Positions 34,426 to 43,430 of a DNA stretch of 64,000 nt are shown one piece after another. Below the pieces are notes generated by a model. That model was not told the origin of the DNA. It searched no databases and saw only the letters and a list, made by a program, of their open reading frames with translations. Made by a program: the position numbers and the translations under genes. Origin of the DNA: Gammaproteobacteria bacterium UBA2965 (GTDB lineage: Bacteria; Pseudomonadota; Gammaproteobacteria; Pseudomonadales; Azotimanducaceae); assembly GCA_002348385.1 (NCBI GenBank), contig DEBD01000013.1:401633-465632 (forward strand), in the 5' to 3' direction. Each line of letters starts with the position of its first letter. Positions within the stretch are counted from its first letter, which is position 1.

Positions 34426-35748
34426 GTGGCCACAGAAAAAACCGCAGTGAGCGACGCGTTCAAGGTAGACGATAAGCTTGAGAAGGAGTTTGAAGCCGCG
34501 CTCAAGTACGAACTGAAGGACGAAGACATCGAGCGCTCCAGGCTGCTCATCGGTGTCAACGTGGCAAGCAAGGCTCGGGAGCTGTTCTCCGAAGCCACAC
34601 CTGACGCAATCCGCAACTGGGCGCAGGGGATGGGCGACGACAATCCACTGTATACCGACGAATCCTACGGCCCCAGCACGCGTTGGGGTACCCAGATCTC
34701 CCACGGCACCCTCGTCGGCCACGTGAAGACGCCGATGCTGGGAGATCCCATGCCCGAGGAGATCAAAAAGGCCACCAAGGGCTTGTTCCGTGGCGTGCAT
34801 GTCTTCGTGTCTGGTGGCACCTGGGACTGGTATCAGCACTTGCGGCCCGGCGACCGAATTTACAGCTACAGCGGCGAAGAGTCGGTCGAAGAGAAGAAGT
34901 CCGAGTTCGCGGACCGCTCCGTCATCCGCGTGAGCCGCAATGTCAACATCAATCAGCGTGGCGAGGTGGTGGGCGTCTACCGGACGCTGCGTGTAGAGAC
35001 CGAGCGCAAAAAATCCCGTAGCAAGGGCAAGTACGCCGACATTCAACCTGCCAACTACACCGACGAGGACTACGAACGAATCGACTCGATCTACGAAGCG
35101 GAGCAACCCAGGGGAGCGGAGCGTCGTTACTGGGAAGACGTGAACGTAGGCGACGAGATGCAGCCCATGGTGAAAGGCCCGCTCACCGTGAGCGAAATCA
35201 TCGCGGTGCACGCCGGAGGATACGGCTTCGTGCCTTACGGCTTGAAATCTTCCCGGCTCGGCTACAAGAACCGCAAGCGCATCGCACCGTTCTACATCAA
35301 AAACGAGATGGGTGTTTGGGACGTTGCTCAGCGCCTGCACTGGGACAACGAGTGGGCCAAGGCCATTGGCAACCCGCTGGCCTATGACTACGGCGTGATG
35401 CGCCAATGCTGGCTGTATCACATGGTGTCGGACTGGTGCGGCGACGACGCCTTCATCGAGTGCCTCGAGGACTCCATTCGCAAGTTCAACTACCAGGGCG
35501 ATGCGCAATTCCTCACCGGCAAGGTGGTGAACAAGCGCGAAGAAGACGGCCGCTTCCTGGTCGACCTGGAAATGCACATGGTGAACCAGCGCGACACGGA
35601 AACCGCCTACGGGTCGGCAACGGTGTCGCTGCCGTCGCGGGAGGCCGGCCTGCCCCCGCTACCGGCTGTGCCCGTCGAGTTGCAGCGTGAAGCCGCGCAG
35701 ATGTTTGCAAGGCACAACGAGTTGACGACCGAGAAGCGGGGGCGTTAG
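34426..35748 (+). CDS. Double-hotdog MaoC/FAS1-like dehydratase (enoyl-CoA hydratase)
   Basis: A 440-residue paralogue of the protein at 3648-4922. The hydratase-like segment GDDNPLY is at residues 70-76, the second domain begins at RYWEDVNVGDEM, and KGPLTVSEII is shared. The GTG at 34426 is chosen because GGGGGA lies seven bases before it and the ATG at 34387 falls inside a promoter. It is first of four tightly packed genes and probably hydrates an enoyl-CoA. Confidence 0.85.
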   Translation: MATEKTAVSDAFKVDDKLEKEFEAALKYELKDEDIERSRLLIGVNVASKARELFSEATPDAIRNWAQGMGDDNPLYTDESYGPSTRWGTQISHGTLVGHVKTPMLGDPMPEEIKKATKGLFRGVHVFVSGGTWDWYQHLRPGDRIYSYSGEESVEEKKSEFADRSVIRVSRNVNINQRGEVVGVYRTLRVETERKKSRSKGKYADIQPANYTDEDYERIDSIYEAEQPRGAERRYWEDVNVGDEMQPMVKGPLTVSEIIAVHAGGYGFVPYGLKSSRLGYKNRKRIAPFYIKNEMGVWDVAQRLHWDNEWAKAIGNPLAYDYGVMRQCWLYHMVSDWCGDDAFIECLEDSIRKFNYQGDAQFLTGKVVNKREEDGRFLVDLEMHMVNQRDTETAYGSATVSLPSREAGLPPLPAVPVELQREAAQMFARHNELTTEKRGR

Positions 35749-35784
35749 GCCGCCCGTTACCACGCTGACCAAGGACTCTCAACC

Positions 35785-36168
35785 ATGACGATGTATGCCT
35801 GTGTGGGATCGAACCGGCTCGATGAGGCATTGGCTTTTTATACGGAGCTGCTGGCCCTGCGGGGCATGAAAAAGATGTTCGATAATTCGGGGGGCGGCAG
35901 CTTCTTCGGCAACGCCGCCGGCGACTTGTTTGCTGTGGTCACACCCTTCGACGGTGAGCCTGCCTCGGCAGGCAACGGAACCATGACCGGATTTCCCATG
36001 GACAGTCGGGATGCCGTGGATGCCCTGTATGCAAAGGCTCTCGCGCTGGGCGGCACCGACGAAGGCCCCCCGGGACTGCGAGGCCCTGAGGAAGTGGGCG
36101 CGTATTTCGCGTACTTCCGGGATCTGGACGGCAATAAGCTGTGCGCTTTTCATTGGGTTCTCGGCTGA
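35785..36168 (+). CDS. VOC (glyoxalase/bleomycin resistance) family protein
   Basis: A 127-residue single-domain protein with the fold's typical start (YACVGSNRLDEALAFYTELLAL) and ending FRDLDGNKLCAFHWV. It could be an isomerase, epimerase or dioxygenase-like enzyme acting on a small intermediate; the sequence does not say which. Its stop overlaps the next start in TGATG. Confidence 0.82.
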   Translation: MTMYACVGSNRLDEALAFYTELLALRGMKKMFDNSGGGSFFGNAAGDLFAVVTPFDGEPASAGNGTMTGFPMDSRDAVDALYAKALALGGTDEGPPGLRGPEEVGAYFAYFRDLDGNKLCAFHWVLG

Positions 36169-36611
36169 TGAACCATCCCGATGCCGTTTGGGTTTTCGAC
36201 GTAGACGGCACCCTGATCGGCTCGGTACGAAGCAACACGCTGCGGCCCGGCGTGCTGGAACTGCTGGACACGCTCACGATCGCCAACACCACACTGGTGC
36301 TGTGGAGCGCGGGCGGGGCCGAGTACGCCCAGCGCATGCTGGCAAAGTTCCAGGCCGACCACTACTTCTCGGCCTTCTACGCCAAGGAGCAACGCGGTGA
36401 CGACGGTCGCTATCTGATCGATCACCTGCAGCCCGAGCATCGTCCCGGAACTCTGGTGGACGACTACCCGGAGGAGGTGCCGGTGACCGACCGCGTCATC
36501 CACGTACCGCAGTTTCTTGGCGGCAACCCTAACGACAACGGCCTGCTGGCCGCCTTGGAAATCGCCAACAGCGCAATTAATACAACCGGCGAAGCGAGGG
36601 CGCGTCCATGA
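36168..36611 (+). CDS. Small HAD-superfamily phosphatase-like protein
   Basis: A 147-residue HAD protein. Motif I is FDVDGTL at residues 9-15, motif II is LWSAGG, a lysine follows in YAKEQRG, and the acidic motif IV is LVDDYPEE. It is short, without a visible cap domain. It is translationally coupled on both sides (TGATG with VOC, ATGA with the crotonase). It could remove phosphate from a phosphorylated intermediate; APH-like kinases are encoded nearby. Confidence 0.8.
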   Translation: MNHPDAVWVFDVDGTLIGSVRSNTLRPGVLELLDTLTIANTTLVLWSAGGAEYAQRMLAKFQADHYFSAFYAKEQRGDDGRYLIDHLQPEHRPGTLVDDYPEEVPVTDRVIHVPQFLGGNPNDNGLLAALEIANSAINTTGEARARP

Positions 36612-37390
36612 GCGACCCGCTCGTACTCTACGAGCAGCAAGGTGCCGTTGCGGTGATCACCTACAACCGCTCGGAGACTCGAAACGCCTGGAACGCGCAG
36701 ATGACGCGCGAGGTCATGGCTGCAGTCGAGCGCGCCAATGGCGCCGACGCCGTGGGCGCGATCGTGATCACCGCCACCGGATCAATCTTCTGCTCCGGTG
36801 CGGATTTCAAGGCGCCACCCGAACCCAAAGACCCCGAAACCGGAATTCGCCCGGGCGCCGCCACCATCGGTATGGCACATGACACCAGCTGGCTGCATCT
36901 GCTGGCGCGTTCGAAACCCAGCGTTGTTGCGGTGAACGGTCGTGCCATTGGGCTCGGCGTAACCCACACGCTGGCGGCCGACATTCGCATCGGTGCCGAG
37001 TCGTCCAGCTACTCGTTCGCCTTTTTGGAGCGGGGGACCATGCCGGAGTTCGGGTGCACGGCGTTGTTGCCCCGGTTCGTCGGCTACGGCAGAGCGGTGG
37101 ACATCTGCCTGACCGCGCAAACGCTCACCGCATTCGAGGCCCGAGATGTTGGGCTCATCACCCGTATCGCCGCCGACGAAGACCTTCTGGATGAGGCCGT
37201 GGCGATCGCGGAGCGACTGGCAAGCTTTCCCGCACTGGCGATGGGGTTGACACGCCAGATGCTGCAGGCCAACGCTACCGAGAATGACCTCAACACCATG
37301 CTCAAGACCGAACGAGATGCGTTCGTGTCGTTCATCAAAGCATCACGAAGCGCCAACAAGGCCAGCACCACCATCAAGCCGCCGGAGTGA
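36608..37390 (+). CDS. Enoyl-CoA hydratase/isomerase family protein
   Basis: A 260-residue crotonase. Oxyanion-hole segments are IFCSGADFKA (about 59-68) and NGRAIGLGVTHTL. FAFLERGTMPEFGCTALLPR keeps a Glu at the first catalytic position, and AVDICLT has Asp where the second Glu is usual. It starts in an ATGA overlap with the HAD gene and converges with the quinone oxidoreductase gene 10 bases away. Hydratase or isomerase activity is plausible. Confidence 0.88.
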   Translation: MSDPLVLYEQQGAVAVITYNRSETRNAWNAQMTREVMAAVERANGADAVGAIVITATGSIFCSGADFKAPPEPKDPETGIRPGAATIGMAHDTSWLHLLARSKPSVVAVNGRAIGLGVTHTLAADIRIGAESSSYSFAFLERGTMPEFGCTALLPRFVGYGRAVDICLTAQTLTAFEARDVGLITRIAADEDLLDEAVAIAERLASFPALAMGLTRQMLQANATENDLNTMLKTERDAFVSFIKASRSANKASTTIKPPE

Positions 37391-37400
37391 AGTGGTCTCT

Positions 37401-38381
37401 TTAGCAGGCGTTGGCCATCTCTAACACCACCTTGCCCACGGTCTGGCCCGCTGCGACAGCTTCTAGCGCCTCGGCCACCGCGCGCAGCGGGTAGACGGCG
37501 CTGATCCTCGGACGCAGTCCCTCGCCCACGAGCTGACTCAGCACGGCATCGGCGTCCGCCGCGCGCTCGGGCGCATTGCCGGCGAACGTGCGGATGTCGA
37601 GGCCCAGGATATGCACGCCTTTCAGCAGCACCAGGTTCAGGGGAATGCGCGGAATCTCGCCGCAGGCGTAGCCCACGGTGACAAAGCGTCCACCGAAGCG
37701 CATAGCACGAAGCGTCACCTCGGCAAGCGCACCACCCACCGGATCGATGACGACGTCGGATCCACCGTCGGTAACTCCGCGAATCGCGTCCTTTAGGTCG
37801 GTGCGCCCGGACAGAAGCGCAGCGTCCGCCCCCCACTCCAAGCACGCATCGACCTTCGTGGGGGTCGAAGCTAACGCCAAGGTCCGGCAACCCAACCGCT
37901 TAGCTACGTCCAGTGCTGCCGACCCGACGCCGCCGGCGGCACCGGTGACGGTCACCCATTCACCGGCTCGCGCCTGTGCAACGCTCACCAAAGCGGCACA
38001 TGCCGTGCGCCCAGTCACACCAAAGCTCGCACCCTCGGCGAAGTTCATGTTGGGCGGAAGTTGGCTCAAGCTGCCACGCGGCATGACCACCTGCTCAGCG
38101 AACGCGCCCACCATCTGCGAGCCCCGCACCTTGTCTCCGGGCTCCAGATCGGTGACCTCCGAACCCACGGCAAGCACCTCACCCGCTACCTCGCTACCTG
38201 GCGTGAACGGTACAGGCACCGACACCTGATAGCGGTTGGCCGCAATGAGCACATCCGGAAAGTTGACCGACGCAGCGCGAATCCCAACCAGCACTTCCCG
38301 CTCATTGGGGCTTGGTGCAGGAATCTCTTCCAGCACGATGCTGCTGGGCGGACCATGAGCGTTGCAGCGTGCGGCAAGCAT
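37401..38381 (-). CDS. Zinc-independent MDR quinone oxidoreductase
   Basis: A 326-residue medium-chain reductase. The catalytic domain begins VLVGIRAASVNFPDVLIAANRYQ and lacks the zinc-binding cysteines; the Rossmann loop is VTGAAGGVGSAALDVAKRLG. It resembles NADPH:quinone oxidoreductase and enoyl reductases. It begins 2 bases after the APH-like kinase gene and probably acts on the same substrate line. Confidence 0.88.
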   Translation of the reverse strand: MLAARCNAHGPPSSIVLEEIPAPSPNEREVLVGIRAASVNFPDVLIAANRYQVSVPVPFTPGSEVAGEVLAVGSEVTDLEPGDKVRGSQMVGAFAEQVVMPRGSLSQLPPNMNFAEGASFGVTGRTACAALVSVAQARAGEWVTVTGAAGGVGSAALDVAKRLGCRTLALASTPTKVDACLEWGADAALLSGRTDLKDAIRGVTDGGSDVVIDPVGGALAEVTLRAMRFGGRFVTVGYACGEIPRIPLNLVLLKGVHILGLDIRTFAGNAPERAADADAVLSQLVGEGLRPRISAVYPLRAVAEALEAVAAGQTVGKVVLEMANAC

Positions 38382-38383
38382 CG

Positions 38384-39385
38384 TCAGGCGAGGTATTGTC
38401 CGGCCCAGTCGAGGAGCTTGGGAATATTTTCCTCCATGCTCGCGGTATCCACGCCATCTCGCGCTAATCGCCGATTGTTCTTGACGATGAGCGCCGATGC
38501 CGCCGCCTGCTTGTAGCGCACCAGGGCGCTGAACCAGCCGAGGTTCTCCACGGACTGGCCCGATGCCTGTTCAAAGGCGTTAGCAAGTTCATCAACCGGT
38601 GGCATCCGGTCGCCGCCGGTTTTTTTGTTGGGATGCCTTGGATCGCTATTCAACAAAAACCACGCCAGATCGAGGCGCGGATCACCGAGCGACCATATCT
38701 CCCAATCAATGAGCGCTCGAATTTCCGTGCCCACACACTGCATGTTGCCCAGCCGATAGTCGCCATGCAGGACCACCGGAGATAGCTTCTCGGGCAGACC
38801 CGCCTTCAACGCCGCGTTGATGTGATCGGCCCGGCCATCGCCCTGCAGCCCCTCGTCCACCGTGGAGAATGCCTTCTCCCAGCGTCCCACCTCTCGTTCG
38901 AGATCCGTTTCGCGCTCGTCTTCAAATTGACCCGCATCCGCACGCTGCAGCGCAGCAAGCATCTGGGCCGCAGAAAATGCGCGGGCCGTGACCTCGGCAT
39001 CTGTGACATCCGGGTTGCCACCTCGCAGAACGGGCTCATAGCTTTCCCCATCGACGAACGTCATTACCACCATTGGTGGGATTTCCGGCGGCGAACCGTC
39101 GTCCGTTCCGAGCACGATGGGCACCATGACCCCGGGCGCATCGGCCAAACCTGTGAGCACCTTCGCCTGGCGCAGCACGTCACGGTTGCGCACAGGCTCC
39201 AATCCCGGCGGAGCGACTTTGATCACCACCTTGCGCGGCTCACTGCCCCGCTGTTGCGCGGCGTAGGTAAAGCTCGAGGAGCCGCCGTGCAGCGCCTCTA
39301 CCTGGTCAATTTGGGCGCCTACGGCTTTAGAGGCTCGCTCCGCCAGCTCAGCCGGATCCGGCGCCGTAACCTTGCTCTCGCTCAT
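38384..39385 (-). CDS. APH-fold phosphotransferase (ACAD10/11 or LvaA-like)
   Basis: A 333-residue kinase-fold protein. The catalytic loop HGDYRLGN is at residues 207-214 and the metal-binding IDWE at 226-229. The N-terminal lobe shows the family's GGSSSFTY nucleotide loop. The ATG at 39385 follows GGGGAGAACAAT. Relatives fused to or encoded near ACADs phosphorylate 4-hydroxyacyl-CoAs before elimination; this role is inferred here. It is divergent from an MFS gene. Confidence 0.82.
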   Translation of the reverse strand: MSESKVTAPDPAELAERASKAVGAQIDQVEALHGGSSSFTYAAQQRGSEPRKVVIKVAPPGLEPVRNRDVLRQAKVLTGLADAPGVMVPIVLGTDDGSPPEIPPMVVMTFVDGESYEPVLRGGNPDVTDAEVTARAFSAAQMLAALQRADAGQFEDERETDLEREVGRWEKAFSTVDEGLQGDGRADHINAALKAGLPEKLSPVVLHGDYRLGNMQCVGTEIRALIDWEIWSLGDPRLDLAWFLLNSDPRHPNKKTGGDRMPPVDELANAFEQASGQSVENLGWFSALVRYKQAAASALIVKNNRRLARDGVDTASMEENIPKLLDWAGQYLA

Positions 39386-39438
39386 ATTGTTCTCCCCTGG
39401 ATCACACTGCGCGCCTTCCAATTGAGGTGCCTCATACT

Positions 39439-39458
39439 ATGGTACTGTTCAGTACCAT
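39439..39458. promoter_or_regulatory. Perfect 9+9 palindrome in the divergent APH/MFS region (TetR-type operator)
   Basis: ATGGTACTG (39439-39447) and CAGTACCAT (39450-39458) are perfect inverted arms around TT, lying between the divergent APH-like and MFS genes. Size and symmetry are typical of TetR/AcrR-family operators, but no TetR gene is in the window. It overlaps two possible MFS start codons, which favours a later start. Confidence 0.6.
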
Positions 39459-39474
39459 GCCACATAGCCTTTTC

Positions 39475-40854
39475 ATGGCGCTGATGACGGGCGCGAAGCC
39501 GCACGCAGACCCGTCCCCAACGCGAAAGATATACATCCTGATCATGCTGGGCCTGGTCACTGCGCTGGCCATGATGGATCGCAACATCCTCAACATACTG
39601 TTGATTCCGATTCAAAACGAAATCGGTGCCAGCGACACCGCCATGGGGCTGCTCACCGGCACGGCATTCGCCGCGGCGTATGCCACGGCGGCAATTCCGT
39701 TGTCGCGCATTGCCGACAGAGGCAATCGCCGATCGCTCCTGGCCGCCGCGCTCGCCGTGTGGAGCGGCGCAACGGCACTGTGCGGGCTTGCCGCCTCATA
39801 CATGCACCTCCTGTTGGCCAGAGTCGGCGTCGCGGGTGGTGAGGCCGCAGCCAATCCGGCCATCATGTCGATGATCTCCGATCTGTATCCTCCGAACCGC
39901 CGCGCGACCGCCATCGGCTGCACGTTGATTGGCACCGGCGTGGGCGTGTTCATGGGCGCCGCCTTCGGCGGCTACATCAGCGAGACGATTGGTTGGCGTA
40001 CCGCCTTCGTGGTGGTCGGGCTACCGGGCGTGTTGATCGCGTTGGTCATCTGGCTCACCGTGCCGGAGCCGATTCGCGGTGCCAGCGAAGGCGGCCTTAC
40101 ACCGGACCCAGACAGTGAAACACTCAGGCGCACCATACGCTACCTCGCACGCATCCCGAGCTTTCGCTACATCGTTCTGGCCAAGTCCTTCGTGCAGATT
40201 GCCTCACAAGCGGCCATGATCTGGTTCCCTGCTTACCTGATCCGTGTGCACGACATGTCGGTGATGGAAACCGGTTTCTGGTACGGCATGGCCATCGCGG
40301 GCGCAACCATCGTCGCCGCCGTGCTCGGCGGCACGGCGAGCGACTTTCTGGCCCGGCGCGGGACCGTCTGGTATTTGCGGTTCTGCATGTTCTCCATGGC
40401 CACCTCGCTGCCTTGCGCCATCGTGCTGGCGTTCGCGGGATCGCAGCAGCTCGCCCTGGTGATGGTGTTCCTGTACGGCACCTTCTCAGCCATGAACACC
40501 ACGCCTTCCATGGCCGCCGCGCTGGCCATCGTGCGGCCCCGAATGCGCGGGTTCATGACCGCTGTAGTGAACTTCTGCTTCAACTTCATCGGCGCGGGTA
40601 TAGGCGGGTTGTTGATCGGTGCGCTGAACGACGCGCTGGCGCCCCGCTTCGGCGAAGAGGCTATCCGTTATTCGCTACTGTCCATGCCTGTCGTGATCGT
40701 GTTGGCAGCATTGTTTTACTGGCTGGCCACGCGCACCATCGAAGCCGATGTACAAACGGCGCAATCACCATCCGCCACGCCAAGCTCCGATCACGGTCGC
40801 ATTAAAGATCGCGATGCATCAATGACGCAGCAGCCTCGCGACCCGCGTGGTTGA
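39475..40854 (+). CDS. MFS transporter
   Basis: A 12-helix major facilitator of about 459 residues. The loop 2-3 motif appears as GTAFAAAYATAAIPLSRIADRGNRR, and loop 8-9 as GGTASDFLARRG. It resembles sialate/aromatic-acid type or Spns-like MFS carriers. Several in-frame starts exist (39427 GTG, 39439, 39457, 39475, 39484); those before 39475 fall in or beside the palindromic operator. Its 3' end overlaps the convergent APH-like gene by 36 bases. Substrate unknown. Confidence 0.83.
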   Translation: MALMTGAKPHADPSPTRKIYILIMLGLVTALAMMDRNILNILLIPIQNEIGASDTAMGLLTGTAFAAAYATAAIPLSRIADRGNRRSLLAAALAVWSGATALCGLAASYMHLLLARVGVAGGEAAANPAIMSMISDLYPPNRRATAIGCTLIGTGVGVFMGAAFGGYISETIGWRTAFVVVGLPGVLIALVIWLTVPEPIRGASEGGLTPDPDSETLRRTIRYLARIPSFRYIVLAKSFVQIASQAAMIWFPAYLIRVHDMSVMETGFWYGMAIAGATIVAAVLGGTASDFLARRGTVWYLRFCMFSMATSLPCAIVLAFAGSQQLALVMVFLYGTFSAMNTTPSMAAALAIVRPRMRGFMTAVVNFCFNFIGAGIGGLLIGALNDALAPRFGEEAIRYSLLSMPVVIVLAALFYWLATRTIEADVQTAQSPSATPSSDHGRIKDRDASMTQQPRDPRG

Positions 40855-41934
40855 CGGTCCCGGCAGCGGCAGACCCAGCAGGATAGCTAGCTGTTCAATG
40901 GATCCCGTCTTAAGGGCAAGCTCGTAGGTAGCCTTGCCTTCGAGTCCTTGAGCGTGCATCTGTGCGTGCAGCTTGAACATTACCGCCGCCAGACGAAATG
41001 CGGTGAATACTCGGTGCCAGTGCAGGTTCTGCACCTGCCAGCCAGTCTCCGCCTCCCACAGCTCGATTAGCTCATCGGGGCTGCCGATGCCCGGCAGCAA
41101 CTCCCAGGCGAATCGATCCATCTGAATCCACCACGCCAGATCTGCCTCGGGACCAGCCAGCGAAACCTGATCCCAGTCCAGAATGGCACGCACGCGAAAG
41201 TCGTGGAAGATCATGTTGCCAATGCGCGCATCGCCCCAGCTCAACGAGGTGGGTGCTGGTGCTGGAAGGTTGGCCTCCAACCACTCCCAACCCCGCTCCA
41301 TGGTTTCATCCTCGCGCTTGCCCCGCGCCCAATCGAAATAGTTTCGAAAGTGGCGCAATTCCTGCTCAAGGCCTGAACCACCAAGCTCGGGGCGCTCGAG
41401 AAAGCGCACGCGGCCCGAATCGACACGGTGCAAACGGGCCAGGTGGCGTACCGCATCCTCCCACATGTCACGGCGCTGTCGAGGCGTTGCCTGGGCCACA
41501 AAGCCATCCTTGGTGAAGTGCGGGCGGTCCGGCGGCACCTGGCCTTCGATCCGCTGCGCCACGAAGAACGGCGTACCCAGCACCCCGGGGTCAGCCTCGT
41601 AGCCCACCGGCTGAGGAATGGGCAACCCCGGTACGTCAGCCAGCACCTGGTACATTTGATACTGGCGTGACACGTCGTGGTCCATCCACAGAGGATCCGT
41701 AGTGCCCAGACGCGCCGCGAAGCCGGTGTCTACCCGTGTTCCGCCCTCCGCCCAACTCGCGTCAAACAGCAAAGTCTCGTTAGCAACGCCGGTACCGGTG
41801 GGCGTCTGGATAGGCCCTATGCGCAGCTCGCCCGCCTGCGGCAAACGGGCTGCCATCCACTCCAACAGTACACGGCGAGCGGCTTCGAAGTCGCGATGGT
41901 GCTGCTTGAGGGGGGCAACGTAGTCCCGCGGCAC
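40819..41934 (-). CDS. APH-fold phosphotransferase
   Basis: A 371-residue APH-like protein. The catalytic loop reads WGDARIGN (233-240): Asp and Asn are kept, His is Trp. The second motif is LDWDQ (252-256). It is the last gene of the thiolase-DUF35-AttH/CrtC-like-APH unit, 3 bases after the previous stop. A role as an acyl-CoA hydroxyl kinase is inferred by analogy with LvaA/ACAD11. Confidence 0.8.
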   Translation of the reverse strand: MPRDYVAPLKQHHRDFEAARRVLLEWMAARLPQAGELRIGPIQTPTGTGVANETLLFDASWAEGGTRVDTGFAARLGTTDPLWMDHDVSRQYQMYQVLADVPGLPIPQPVGYEADPGVLGTPFFVAQRIEGQVPPDRPHFTKDGFVAQATPRQRRDMWEDAVRHLARLHRVDSGRVRFLERPELGGSGLEQELRHFRNYFDWARGKREDETMERGWEWLEANLPAPAPTSLSWGDARIGNMIFHDFRVRAILDWDQVSLAGPEADLAWWIQMDRFAWELLPGIGSPDELIELWEAETGWQVQNLHWHRVFTAFRLAAVMFKLHAQMHAQGLEGKATYELALKTGSIEQLAILLGLPLPGPSTTRVARLLRH

Positions 41935-41937
41935 AAA

Positions 41938-42996
41938 TTACCCCCGAGCGGGATGAACGTCCGGCGCCAAGGCGTTGAGTGCATCGGAGCGCTCGCTGTA
42001 CAGCCAGCCAGTTTCGCCATCCCAAGACACGGGACCGAAGTTCAGTGCGTAAACCACGCCTTCATCGCTGAGATCCGTCCCCACCACGAAACCTTTGCGC
42101 ATAGCGATCCAAAGGGAGCGGGTCGTCTGCCAGGAGAGCGCTAGCTCGCCCCCCTCCCAGCGCAACGCAACGGGTAGGGTTTCGTCGCTCATCTGTAGCG
42201 TCTTCAACCGAGGTGCCGCCATCACCTCAGCGTGGTGCAGCACCCCATCAGCGTCTACCACATAGCCGCCCTCCAGCGAGATCTCCCCCGTGGGTGTCCA
42301 ATAGCGCGAAAAACCAAAACCCTTGCCGCTGGGAAACAGACACCCTTGTATGACGTGCCCTCCCCATGGGGCACCGGTGCCGCCGCCGCGCGGACCGCGT
42401 GAGTGATCCCGCCAACCCGTGCCATTGAAATGAAACTCGCGTTCACCTACTACCACCGAGCCGCTCGCCCGCACCAACTGCTCGTAGTGTTCCTTGGCCC
42501 ACCCTTGCGCTCGCATGGCGCCCTTGCCGGTGTCCAGCCCAGCCGCATCATGCGCGTCCCAGACCGGGGTCGCGCACTCTACGTCGAAGTCTATGATCAG
42601 CCGCTCGCGAAGCCCCATTTGACAACGCCCTTGGGCCATTTCCTGGTTGGTGGTGGGTCGCCCGAAGCCATCGAACGTGACGTGCCATCGGCGAAAAGGC
42701 TCAAGGCATTCGAAGGCGAGGCACGAGGCGGCAGGGCGACATTCGGGCACGGTCTGATGATGCCCGGTCATGGACATTACTCCCTCGTTCCCCGGGAGCA
42801 TCACAAATACTCGGTCTTCCCATAAGTTCCACTGCGTTGGCTCGGTGCCAAGGTGCAACCAGAATCCGAGATCCGTGTCTGGATCGTAGAGCGCGAACAG
42901 GAGGTTTTCGGACCAGAAGGGTACCGTCGGCCGCTCTGCTACCAGCGACTCCCGGCTGTCGTCATGGCCCGAAGACAGATCCACCAACATGCTCAC
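41938..42996 (-). CDS. AttH/CrtC-like (DUF7064/7065-type) protein of unknown function
   Basis: A 352-residue beta-rich protein, distant paralogue of that at 24448. The shared segment is WRDHSRGPR, and a Gly-rich GFGFSRYWTPTG lies in the middle. The GTG at 42996 overlaps the DUF35 stop in a GTGA junction, with an ATG at 42990 as the alternative. Lipocalin-like folds of this group are associated with isoprenoid binding or hydration, but no activity is established here. Confidence 0.6.
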   Translation of the reverse strand: MSMLVDLSSGHDDSRESLVAERPTVPFWSENLLFALYDPDTDLGFWLHLGTEPTQWNLWEDRVFVMLPGNEGVMSMTGHHQTVPECRPAASCLAFECLEPFRRWHVTFDGFGRPTTNQEMAQGRCQMGLRERLIIDFDVECATPVWDAHDAAGLDTGKGAMRAQGWAKEHYEQLVRASGSVVVGEREFHFNGTGWRDHSRGPRGGGTGAPWGGHVIQGCLFPSGKGFGFSRYWTPTGEISLEGGYVVDADGVLHHAEVMAAPRLKTLQMSDETLPVALRWEGGELALSWQTTRSLWIAMRKGFVVGTDLSDEGVVYALNFGPVSWDGETGWLYSERSDALNALAPDVHPARG

Positions 42997-43430
42997 CCCG
43001 CCAACCTGAACACGGCTACTCTATATGATCCCCCCGGGTGCTCCACGAGTTCCGCAGTCACCCGGGCACCGATGGTCACGTCCTGCGGGCTGCATCCGAT
43101 GATCCGCGCTGGAATGCGGGCCTCAGGCGCCTCATCCGGCGTAACAAGAGCGATCACGTAGGGACGCTCCTGCTCGAATCCAGGGGCTACTTTGTGGTGC
43201 TGAACGATGAAGGTGTGGATGCTGCCGGACCCGGACACCGCCTCGTATCGAAGCTCGCCGTTACAATATCGGCAACGCTCCAGTGCGGGAAACTGCCAAC
43301 GCGAGCAGCTGCTGCAGCGCTGTAGCGCCAGATCACCGTCGATCAGGTGCTGCCAGTACCCTTGCGAGTCGTCGTCCGGTCCAGGCTGAGGCCGCACGGA
43401 CGGCGAGTCTCCCTCGTCAATCCCGGCCAT
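42993..43430 (-). CDS. DUF35 zinc-ribbon/OB-fold protein
   Basis: A 145-residue protein with intact ribbon cysteines, CSSC (39-42) and CRYC (53-56), then the OB fold (GSGSIHTFIVQHHKVAPGFEQERPYVIALV). The ATG at 43430 lies inside the 3' end of the thiolase-like gene (14-base overlap) and follows GGGGGAG. It is the presumed obligate partner of that protein. Confidence 0.86.
   Translation of the reverse strand: MAGIDEGDSPSVRPQPGPDDDSQGYWQHLIDGDLALQRCSSCSRWQFPALERCRYCNGELRYEAVSGSGSIHTFIVQHHKVAPGFEQERPYVIALVTPDEAPEARIPARIIGCSPQDVTIGARVTAELVEHPGGSYRVAVFRLAG

Noticed and set aside
34420..35577. 385-codon minus-strand frame opposite the hotdog hydratase
   Set aside because: The plus-strand gene has promoter, ribosome binding site and paralogue; the antisense frame has none.
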